A DNA stretch of 64,000 bases from Ciona intestinalis (lineage: Eukaryota > Chordata > Ascidiacea > Phlebobranchia > Cionidae): NCBI RefSeq assembly GCF_000224145.3, contig NC_020178.2, positions 1,012,986 through 1,076,985 on the forward strand. The letters run 5' to 3'. Position numbers and translations under genes: made by a program. Positions within the stretch are counted from its first letter, which is position 1. Each line of letters opens with the position of its first letter. Below the pieces are notes generated by a model. That model searched no databases and had not been told where the DNA came from. It worked only from the letters and a program-made list of their open reading frames with translations. Shown here piece by piece: positions 11,701 to 20,071 of this stretch.

Positions 11701-12081
11701 ACACCGTTTCATTTTATTTTCTCGTCCCATTTGGTAGTAAACAAAAAACATTCAAAGAATTACGAAACCGTATCCTCACGACTCCCATAGACCGTTGTTA
11801 ATTGTTTAAAACACGATCAGGATATTTGGTGATTATGTGTTAAAGGTGTCCCATATTCCCCCACACTACTGTATACCGACTTAACTGTACGCAGTATTTA
11901 TAATCTGCCTTGTAGTAACTATTTATATTTAATCTATTCTGTTATACACCACAGTACAATGAAAAGAGCCGCCAACATTCTGACTTGTGGGCATTACCAA
12001 ATAACTGACGACTCCAACCAACCACAAAACAGGAGTTCTCTAAAATCTGTGGTTGTGACGTCACACATGGATGACGTATAA
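8757..12081 (+). CDS. Divergent seven-transmembrane receptor (GPCR-like)
   Basis: Six exons: 8757-9005, 9384-9587, 9984-10125, 10455-10596, 10952-11128 and 11955-12081. All are GT-AG, phases are 0, 0, 1, 2 and 2, and the frame closes at 346 residues. The N-terminus has N-glycosylation-type sites (NYT twice). Seven hydrophobic spans lie near residues 32-55, 84-107, 112-137, 161-183, 202-228, 250-272 and 285-305. Cys114 at the outer start of span 3 and Cys195 in the second outer loop fit the disulphide conserved in rhodopsin-class GPCRs. At the inner end of span 3, ARQ (139-141) stands where DRY is expected. The classic NPxxY of span 7 is not visible. The tail is short and rich in Ser and Thr and ends SVVVTSHMDDV. 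No ligand class can be assigned; a tunicate-expanded orphan receptor is the best guess. A polyadenylation signal follows at 12123. Confidence 0.75.
9600..9885. mobile_element. Two degraded MITE B pieces in 7TM intron 2
   Basis: A forward piece with CATTTGGTAGTAAACAAGGA is followed by a reverse piece with TTCTTTGTTTACTACCAAAT and CCTTACCTCAACCAACTA. It looks like two insertions or one rearranged copy. Confidence 0.65.
10155..10337 (-). mobile_element. MITE B in 7TM intron 3
   Basis: It begins TAGTACTGTGGGGTAAGATG and ends GAACCATCTTACTATGAC, with the reverse-oriented internal core. Confidence 0.85.
10768..10912 (-). mobile_element. Old MITE A remnant in 7TM intron 4
   Basis: ACAATATCCAAATATAGCTG, then TTTAACACGCGC, then TTTGAATGTTCCTTGTTTCT can be aligned to the MITE core. 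The termini are lost. Confidence 0.5.
11676..11871 (+). mobile_element. MITE A in 7TM intron 5
   Basis: Both ends are present (GGTAGGGTTGGGGAGAAGAT and TCCCATATTCCCCCACACTA), with a well-kept core. Confidence 0.9.
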
Positions 12082-12122
12082 GATTTCGATGTGCGGTATA
12101 AAAAATGTACAGAAATGTAAAT

Positions 12123-12128
12123 AATAAA
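12123..12128 (+). terminator. Polyadenylation signal of the 7TM gene
   Basis: AATAAA lies 42 bases after the stop codon of the receptor gene, on its strand. Confidence 0.6.
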
Positions 12129-12242
12129 TTGGTAAATTGTTAATGTAAGATTGTCATGAGTTTGTTATTGTACTCTGTTTTCGTAGAAGGAAAGTCGAAG
12201 CAAAACGACCGTTGGTAAAAACATGCTAAGGGTAAAAGTCAT

Positions 12243-12438
12243 ATAGTAGGGGGAAGGGGGGAGATGGGATCCCATTACTATATAATATCCAATTGTCGAG
12301 ATCGTATTTTAAATAATTAAAAGCAGGCTATGGGAGTCGTAAGGATATGATTTTATAATTCTTTGATTGTTCTTTGTTTACTACCAAAATGTACGAGAAA
12401 ATAGAATGAAAAGGTGTCCCATCTTCCCCCATTCTATT
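12243..12438 (-). mobile_element. MITE A, intergenic
   Basis: A complete copy with termini TAGTAGGGGGAAGGGGGGAG and CATCTTCCCCCATTCTATTA. Its right end is nearly identical to the fragment at the window's left edge. Confidence 0.9.
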
Positions 12439-12711
12439 ATATATAAAGTAAACCGTTCAAATACAAGTTTAGATTTCCTACGTTTATAATTGCGCTTACA
12501 TGAGCAGTGAAGCGTGTCTGGATATCACGTTGCAGTGACGTCCATATGGTTAGGAAGCAAACAAAGGTACAGCCACGTTGGCATCTTTTTAATAGAACAT
12601 AACAACGTATCGTGTAGACTCGAGTACTGTAGCGGTGCTTATGCAAGGCAAGGCAATTAGAGTTGTAGCTTGGCGTTCATGTTTACATATTACTCTAACA
12701 CAAGGTGTTTT

Positions 12712-12829
12712 GAATGAATGTATAATATATCCTCGCGTTGCTGAAAAACGACAGTCGTTATAACACAGATGTTCTGTTTCATACACTTCGTGCTTGCTTA
12801 TGAGTCAACGCATATGTAGCTTTGTTGGT
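12712..12829 (+). repeat. Family D element
   Basis: It begins with TGAATGTATAA, followed by ATCCTCGCGTTGC, the palindromic ACGACAGTCGT and the TATAACACAGATGTTCTG core, and ends at the ATATGTAGCTTTG terminus. Confidence 0.8.
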
Positions 12830-13347
12830 TTAAAATTATTGCAAAGTTACTTGATTAAGTTTAAGGTAAGCGCAGCGCAGAGTAAGGCGGTAAACATCAG
12901 TAATAAAGTAAGGGGTATTTGGGACAGCACAGCATGCGACGTATAATGTTGCTGCAGTTTATAGTGTGAATAGCCGTGTATGCTAGCTGGAGTGTATATT
13001 GACTTTAACGAGGAATGGTAGCAAAACAACAGTCGTTAATTAAAAATAGACTCGTAATATCCGCTTATATTCAAACAGCAGATATCGCTTCTTTAAATTT
13101 TATTGTCACCTCTAGCGACTTTAACTCTACAGTAAACTTTGCCATAACTTTCGCAGAAAGGAGAAAAACCAAATCGCTAGCGCTGAAAATTAGCAGTTTA
13201 TAGCAAGCAGCTGAGGTTACGTGGGTTACTCTAAGTTAAAACGCATTAACATTCGTATTTATAGCGGTTATATTTAAAAAAAAGTTTCATATCCAATGTT
13301 AACTTCCCATATAGGTTATATAGGGAATCAAGCCAGTTTAAACCAGA

Positions 13348-16300
13348 ATGATCCAGTTTAGCCATATACTGGATAAGTTCGGTGGTATAGGGCCGTCCCA
13401 GTTGATTCTATTCTTCCTGGTATCGTATTACAACATCAGCAAAGGAGCTAACTCGATATCAACTGTGTTTATCGCGTACATTCCAAACAAAAGGTAAGAA
13501 CAACTATAATGCATGGCGCAAGTCAACTGTAATGAATTCCGTAAAGAAATGAACATGGCAGGAAAATGACTATAATACGATATATGGTATATGCGTTCAA
13601 CGACTGACGTTTTTGCTATTCACATTTTTAGTAATTTAATTACTTTGATCTTAATTAAATGCATGAATGAATGAATGTTGCATACACCTCGTGCCCGCTC
13701 ACGAGTTACCACATATGTAACTTGGTGGGAAATGGGTGCTAAACTGATATTCATGCTTTTATACAGATGCAACGTACCACCATTAGACAACCCTACAGCT
13801 TATCCAAACTTAACAGAGCAGGACATATTGAATTACACGACATCATACGATGATGGTACACAGCAATACGATACTTGTGTTCGGTTCGTACCTTACTGTG
13901 TTTGCTTATGTTCAACACGTAAAAAGTAATGACGTAATCAATCGTGACGTAATTAAACGTGACGCAATCATTTATGGCGCATGAAATTAAAATGTTATCA
14001 AACGTAACGTAATAAACTATAACGTAATAAGTTATGACGACATCAAAGGTGACGTAATTAAACATAACGTCATCAAAGGTGACGTAATTAAACATGACGT
14101 CATCAAACGTGACGCAGGTACGGGTACAACTTGAGCACATGCACTGGGGACTTGAGTTGTGTCAATCAATCTTACCCCAGCATCGCATGCGATAAAGGAT
14201 ATCATTATGACGATTCACTATTCACAAAGACCATTATTACTGAGGTATAGTTGAGTGGGGTAAGATGGTACAATAGGCTGGGGTTAGATGGTTTATTAGG
14301 CTGAGTAAGATAGTGCATGTTTTTATTCTCTTTTCTACGTTGCATTTGGTAGTAAACAAAGAATATTTACAGAATTATATAACCGCATCCTTACGATTCT
14401 AAAAGAGCGTTGTTAATTTTTAAAAACACGATTACGAAATATTGGATATTATGTGCTAACGGTTTCCATCTTACCCCACAGTATTATATATACAACTGTC
14501 AGTTCTGCCCCTAATAATTTTCATTACAGTTCAACCTTGTATGTGACCGAAAATATTTGAATGCATTATCCACGTCTTTCTATTACATAGGGATGCTAGT
14601 CGGATCTTTTTTATTTGGAAGCACTGCTGATCGGTAATTATGCGTTAATATAATTTGGTAATCAGCATATTATGGTGTATCAATATGAATATACCATGTG
14701 TGGCTGGTGTATAAAAAGACTCGTCAGTAAGCATAAGACGGTTGGCAATTCTGCTTATGTGGTTTATCTGTTTTAATACGGTGTTTGCGAACCATGGTAG
14801 CAAACACTGTGACGTATGTGGTATAGGGACAAGGGTCAGTTCACGGGACATTATCTATCTATTGTTTAAACACACATGATCTATTTGTATGATGGCCCGG
14901 ATTTCTGCGGTTGAATTGTGGCATGGTGTATTTATACACCCCATGCTTACTGTCAAGTTATAACATGGGTGTCTTCTTATACACCAGACACACATAGTGT
15001 ATTTTATACACCTCATGCTCACTGTCGAGTTATAACATGGGTGTCTTTTTATACACCAGACACACATGGTGTATTCATACACCTCATGTTCAACATCAAG
15101 TTATAATGCATATCTTTCCACAGGTTTGGACGTAAACCCACCATTATAGCGACATTTATTGGCACACTTGGTTGCATGGTTGGTGTTACGTTTAGCACAA
15201 CTGTTGAGATGTACACCGTTTTTAGAACGGGCACCGCTCTTTTTCTAGCAGGGGCATCTATTGGCAGTTTCGTTTACGGTAAGATTAACATATATAGTAG
15301 GGTGGGGGAAGACGGGACACCTTTAGCACATGATATCCGAATATCCCGATCGAGTTTTAAACAATAAACAACGGTCTGTGAGAGTCGTAAAGATATGGTT
15401 TTATGATTCTTTGAATGTTCTTTGTTTACTGCAATATGTACAAAAAAATGAAATGAAAACGTATTAAATCTTATCTAAGTCTACTATGGGTTNNNNNNNN
15501 NNNNNNNNNNNNNNNNNNNNNNNNNNNNNNNNNNNNNNNNNNTTGTGCCAGCTTACGATTTACCATGTATGTTACTTCGTGGGCAATTCATATAATGAAC
15601 CAACAGGTATAAGTTATTTAGTGTTTTGTAGCGGCGGCGGGCCTGTATAACCTGTGGTCTAAAGGCAAAAGCTCCGTTTAACCACACCGTCACATATCTA
15701 GACTAAAAACGAACGAAATTAACAATAAAGGTAGCTGTACACAGTACAATTCGCTTGCGAAGTCGTATGCAAACCCATTACCGAGTTCCGCATGTGGCAG
15801 CGAAATCCTGACAAAACAGACAAAACGTACGTTCGAAAACATTAATTAAAATACCTCATACTTCAGACAACTTTGAGAATGGCCAGAATGAACAGAGTAA
15901 CACTGACAGATGAAGACTGGACTGCAGCAACGGTTGATGACGACAAACCTCAGGAAAATAAACCATCAAAAACTTACTCTGCGATAGACCTGTTCAGGAT
16001 ACCAGCCATTCGATTCGTTACTGTTAAAATTACATACATTTGGTAAAGTATTCGTTTGGTGCTAAATTAAACGGTTTAATACATTAATGTTTGTAGAGTA
16101 TAACGGTCATGTCTTTTTTTAATGTTTAATCCATAAGCGTGTTATAACTTTAGTCGTTTACAGTTACTTCTTGTCTTTCCGCTTTTGTAAACTACTTCAG
16201 CCTATGTGATCGCAGAAACGAAATAACACCATTATTTATCTAGTTTAACGTGCAAACTCTGGCCTAAACCGCAGTTGTTTGGTTTAATTTGAATTTAGTT

Positions 16301-18981
16301 TCAATCTGGTAATTACTTTTCAGGTTTACAAATTCGTTTGTGTTTTACGGATTAACCTTGAATACTGGAGCTTTGGCGGGAGACATATTTCTCAATAATT
16401 TATTCGGTAATTATACTATAAGGTGTTTGTAAGCGAGTACGAGATGTATGAAACATAACACACTCGTTATAACGACTGTCATTGCCCCGCCATGCGAGGC
16501 TAATCACCCCTAAAGTTACAAACGGAACTTTGTAAGCGGGCACCTGGTGTATGAAACAGAACACCCGTGTTATAACAACTAGTTTTCCACCTGAGAAAAA
16601 GCAAGTTTGATTCATTAAAAAAGCTGATTTTCCATTAATAAACCTTCTTGAATTCTACACAGTGGGCATAGTTTCGCTGCTTTCGTACCTTGTATGTGCT
16701 TTAGTGATGAACAGATTAGGACGCCGTGCAATAATGAGCGGTATGTTGATATTTGGGGGGTTCGGTCTCCTATTTAGCGTTGTGGGTGGTCAGTTTAAAG
16801 ATGACAACGGAGGTGAGATATATAACGTTATATAGTAGGAAGACGGCACAACTTTAGCACGTAATATATTCTGATCGTGTTTTAACAATTAACACTGGAA
16901 TATGGGATTCGAGAGAATACGGTTTTATAATTCTTTATAGTATATAACGTTATATAGTGGGGTGGGGTGACAACTTTAGCACGTTATATTCGAATATTCT
17001 TATCGTGTTTTAACAATTAATAACGGTCTATAGAATTCGATAGGATACGGTTTTATAATTTCTTTGAATGTTCTTTGTTTACTACCAAATGGGACGGGAA
17101 AATAGAACGAAATGTCCCTTCTTTTCCACTATAATATATAACGTTACATTTTTTCATAATTTAGAGTTTATACGTACATAAATTAATATACTGGTTTTCT
17201 TATATTAAAAAGATGATAATCCAAGTTTGACCCACAGTTATGGAAAAGGTGTGCCTTGCGTTGGCGTTTGCAGGACGTTTCGGTATAACTGGCACCTATG
17301 GTGTAATGTACCCATTTTCAGCTGAGCTGTACCCCACAGTACTAAGGTAACGACACATATATGAATAGTTGAATAAACGTAATTGTTTATGCCTAAGTGA
17401 CGGGTTACGACAGTCGTTATAACACGGGTGTTCTGTTTTATATACCTCATGCCCACTTGCCACTTGCTATACGTGTGCAACTTATTTATCCTCACGTGGC
17501 AGGACGACAGTCGTTAGCCTATATCACGAGTATTCTGTTTCATGCACTTTGTGCCCGCTTTCAACTTACCACATATGTAACTTCTATATTCTCGCTTGAC
17601 GGGCAACGACAGTCGTTATACACGGGTGCTCTGTTATAGTTTAATATTTTAACTCATCCTTCTATCTTTACATGTCAGAGGTAACGGGATGGGCATGGGA
17701 GCGATCAGTTCTCGAATGGGTGCGATACTTGCACCGTTTGTTATCAGCTTACAAGATTACCACAAATGGATTCCAAATACGATCTTCGGTTGTTTAGGTG
17801 GATATTATGTTGATTTGGTAACAGTTTATATAAATGAATGTAACTTATCTATATATGGCGGAACAATGACAGTCGTTATAACACGAGTGTCCTGTTCCAT
17901 ACACCTCTGCTCGCTTACGAGTTACCACACTTTAACTCATTTATCCCTGCATGGCAGCAGTTATAACACGTATGTAACTTATCCTCGCGTAGTGGGGTAT
18001 GACAACAGTTGTTATAGCACAGTCTACTCGGATGTTCTGTTTTATAAACCTTGTTCCAGTCTAATAGCCAAAATTATACGCCTTACCTTTGTCGTAGACT
18101 GTTTGTTCTTTTGAGACTTTGAGTTTGATGGTTCATCACATTTGAACGTCTCTACACGTACATATATAAATTATCAAAATTCATACCGATTCAAGAATAT
18201 AAATTTAGGTCTAATGGCTGAGGTTAAAACCGCATCCTCGCGTCACACATCAACTGTTGTTAAAAACACGATCAGGATATTATGAGTTCAAAGTGTCCCA
18301 ACTAACCCTAAAGTGCTATAGTAAGGTGGGAGAAGATGGGACACCTTTCATTCTATTTTCTCGTACCATTTGGTAGTAAAGAAAGAACATTCAATGGATT
18401 ATAAAACTGTATCTCGACGACACCCATAGACCGTTTTAAATTGTTTAAAACACGATCAGGATATTTGGATATTATGTGCTAAAGGTGTCCCATCTTCCCC
18501 CACCCTACTATTTATATACATTTAGGTGTAATGGCTGGCCTTGTATGTCTTACCTTTCCTGAAACGAACGGCCGCAACATGATGGAAACTATTGAAGAAG
18601 CTGAAGATTTCTTCGGGAAAAAGAAAAACGCCAGTAAAGAGGATACAGCAAGTATAAAGTAAGTTAAAATCAACTACAGTAGGTTGGGGTAGTCCTGGTT
18701 TTCTTTTATGTCGACCTTTTTGGTAGATAACAAAGAATTTTTACAGAATTATATAACCGTATTCTTATTTCTTACGACTCTAAAAAAACGTTGTTAATTA
18801 TTAAAAACACGATCGGAGATGACTGCTATATGTTTTGTTTCTAAACCAAAGTTTTGTTTCTAAACCAAAAACACAGTCTAACCCTTAATCAGAAACGTGT
18901 CGTCTAACAACTGTTTCGTGCAGGTCAAACTTAATGGCGGAAACATGCCTCGAAAACGAATCAAAAAGTGCTGACTGCTGA
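13348..18981 (+). CDS. SLC22-family organic ion/zwitterion transporter (broken by assembly gap)
   Basis: Twelve exons were read: 13348-13493, 13767-13883, 14118-14244, 14530-14633, 15124-15278, 15867-16042, 16324-16406, 16663-16812, 17238-17346, 17679-17797, 18526-18658 and 18924-18981. The first five give 216 residues and the last seven give 275. Family signs in order: start MIQFSHILDKFGGIGPSQ; the long outer loop ending CDKGYHYDDSLFTKTIITEFNLVC; GSTADRFGRK after span 2; YGLTLNTGALAGDIFLNN; the second-half NRLGRR; YPFSAELYPTVLRGNGMGMG; and FPETNGRNMMETIEEAEDFF. These define SLC22, plasma-membrane 12-span carriers of organic cations, anions or carnitine. The usual segment after span 4, with PESPRWL, is missing and must lie in the 50-N gap at 15493. 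Phase says the lost coding length is 2 modulo 3. Exon 2 uses a weak donor (CG|GTTCGT); a second in-frame donor at 13926 would add 14 residues. The substrate cannot be told. Confidence 0.88.
13661..13731 (+). repeat. Family D fragment in SLC22 intron 1
   Basis: TGAATGAATGAATG runs straight into CATACACCTCGTGCCCGCTC and the GAGTTACCACATATGTAACT end. The first half of the core is missing. Confidence 0.75.
13927..14112. repeat. TGACGT-rich tandem degenerate repeat in SLC22 intron 2
   Basis: About ten loosely repeated units of the type TGACGTAATTAAACATGACG, several containing the full CRE palindrome TGACGTCA. They fill almost the whole intron up to the exon 3 acceptor, which has no clear polypyrimidine tract. 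Confidence 0.85.
14250..14492 (+). mobile_element. MITE B in SLC22 intron 3, repeated left end
   Basis: The left terminal motif occurs about three times in a row (GTGGGGTAAGATGG, then GGCTGGGGTTAGATGG, then GGCTGAGTAAGATAG) before one normal body and right end. Confidence 0.85.
14918..15112 (+). repeat. 71-bp satellite (family C), about 2.7 units, SLC22 intron 4
   Basis: Units read ATAACATGGGTGTCTTCTTA, then CACCAGACACACATGGTGTA, then TTCATACACCTCATGCTCAC and TGTCAAGTT. The array ends just before exon 5. Confidence 0.92.
15295..15486 (-). mobile_element. MITE A in SLC22, ending at the assembly gap
   Basis: Left end TAGTAGGGTGGGGGAAGACG. The right end is decayed (AAATCTTATCTAAGTCTACT) and stops a few bases before the run of Ns. 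Confidence 0.85.
15493..15542. other. Assembly gap (50 N)
   Basis: Fifty Ns. The round length suggests a placeholder, so the true size is unknown. It falls where the SLC22 reading needs a missing coding piece, and it is flanked by a MITE and a family D fragment (15543-15590). Confidence 0.99.
16415..16600 (-). repeat. Two family D elements in SLC22 intron
   Basis: Two reverse cores, GAGATGTATGAAACATAACA and CTGGTGTATGAAACAGAACA, each with the TTATAAC(G/A)AC stem. Confidence 0.8.
16828..17136 (-). mobile_element. Two tandem MITE A copies in SLC22 intron
   Basis: A shortened copy (about 16828-16945) is followed by a longer one (16951-17136). Both start TATATAGT and share ACAACTTTAGCACGT, which suggests local duplication. 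Confidence 0.75.
17396..17640 (+). repeat. Three partial family D elements in SLC22 intron
   Basis: ACGACAGTCGTTATAACACG or its variants occur three times, with diverged following halves. Confidence 0.8.
17835..18025 (+). repeat. Family D elements in SLC22 intron
   Basis: ATGACAGTCGTTATAACACG begins one clear copy at about 17865. A second, worn copy follows near 17960. Confidence 0.7.
18258..18316 (+). mobile_element. MITE right-end fragment
   Basis: AAAAACACGATCAGGATATT is followed by a decayed right end, immediately before the next full copy. Confidence 0.6.
18318..18511 (+). mobile_element. MITE A ending 14 bases before SLC22 exon 12
   Basis: An intact copy from TAGTAAGGTGGGAGAAGATG to CATCTTCCCCCACCCTACTA. 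The exon 12 acceptor (ATTTAG) follows almost at once. Confidence 0.93.
18678..18825 (+). mobile_element. MITE B, right end lost, last SLC22 intron
   Basis: Left end CTACAGTAGGTTGGGGTAG, core through TTAAAAACACGATCGGAGA, then unrelated sequence. Confidence 0.75.
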
Positions 18982-19034
18982 CACTTCAATTACGTTGTTG
19001 GCGAAAAAGCATCAGAAACCCATTTACGTATAAC

Positions 19035-19093
19035 TCTGGCCTGAATTCCAGGTCCTTTGGCAAGCCTTACTATAGAACCTCACCCATATAGAA
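19035..19093 (-). repeat. Family E short dispersed element
   Basis: Its complement reads ATTCTATATGGGTGAGGTTC, followed by AAGGCTTGCCAAAGGACCTG and GGAATTCAGGCC. It matches the copies at 33373, 47632 and 60323. Confidence 0.7.
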
Positions 19094-19311
19094 TATCAGT
19101 ATTGAATTAGATCTATATTACTGTGTTTTTTTAATCCCACGTCCTTAATCGTAGATTTAATATTAAATAGATTGATTACGTTAGACAACTATATAGTTTT
19201 GTGAATATAACTAAAGGCATTCCTATGCCCACCTGCTCTAGTGTATAACACCATTAAATATATTGTAGCCTCTACTTTACTGTGATGCTTATGATCTTAC
19301 GTGCGAATAGT

Positions 19312-19317
19312 AATAAA
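19312..19317 (+). terminator. Polyadenylation signal of the SLC22 gene
   Basis: AATAAA about 330 bases after the stop codon, on the gene's strand. Confidence 0.5.
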
Positions 19318-20071
19318 ACTGCTACTGTTATTTTAATAACGATTTCTTCAAATATAAAACTTTATCTTTCTGACCGTTTTCCAATCTAAACTTCTCCAAA
19401 TGAAGTTTAGTCATTGTTATTCTTTGTTGTTTCCATTTTTACAATTTATTTGTAATTGAATGGGGACTTCGTTAAGTTCATTTTAGACTTCTTCTCTGCA
19501 TTTACATTTCTAGAAATATTGTTTTTCTAGCTTGTGTTATAAAGCACGTATTTATGCATTTAGGTTATGGTGTAACTGTCATATGTTTAGGGACAAAGAC
19601 CTGAATACGTGTCTTATAAGTTTCATAATTTTACTGTGCGCAAAAAGTGCACTTTTCTGTTTTTTCCAGAAGCGTGTTATAACGCCTGTCGATTCACCGT
19701 TACTTCCGGTATTTTCATGTTATACTACTCCGCCATTCGTAGTTTTTTATCGAGGCAAAATAAAGTTATTCATTCATTCATAACGAAATTAACAACGCTG
19801 ATTTTGAGGGAGAAATTTAATTGAAATGATGAAACAACAGTGTAGTGAACGAGTGGACACTCATTTAATAATAGAGGAATTCACGAAAAGGCACCGTAGC
19901 ACTGGTGACGTCATCATGACGTCATGTTGGAATGAAAAACCATTAACTAGAATTGCACATGTGTTCAAATCCGCATTCTCGTCTTAGGTGCTTTCCCGCC
20001 AGCAGGAAATTCCTCTATACGCGATTGTGACGTAAGAAGGTCACGTTGCGCTTTACGTCACGATAATGACG

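Larger units (their letters stand above)
12082..13347. other. Intergenic region between 7TM and SLC22 genes
   Basis: It holds the receptor's 3' end, one MITE A and one family D element (both listed) and otherwise AT-rich DNA. No exon was supported. The first bases before 13348 presumably include the transporter's 5'UTR. Confidence 0.6.
18982..20071. other. Intergenic region between convergent SLC22 and PDZ genes
   Basis: Both flanking genes end here. It carries the transporter's polyadenylation signal, a family E copy at 19035-19093 and several GACGTCA sites at 19907-20072. No exon was supported. Confidence 0.6.

Noticed and set aside
13793-14140. Minus-strand frame with repeated VTFDDVMFNY peptides
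   Set aside because: It is a read-through of the TGACGTCATCAAA-type repeat in an intron of the plus-strand SLC22 gene.
17689-18114. Long plus-strand frame of 141 residues
   Set aside because: Only its first part (to 17797) is SLC22 exon 11. The rest is intron with family D repeats read by chance.
5616-18981. GT31, 7TM and SLC22 genes as a single operon
   Set aside because: The intergenic distances exceed 1 kb and contain a TATA box candidate and a polyadenylation signal, unlike the near-zero spacing of tunicate operons.
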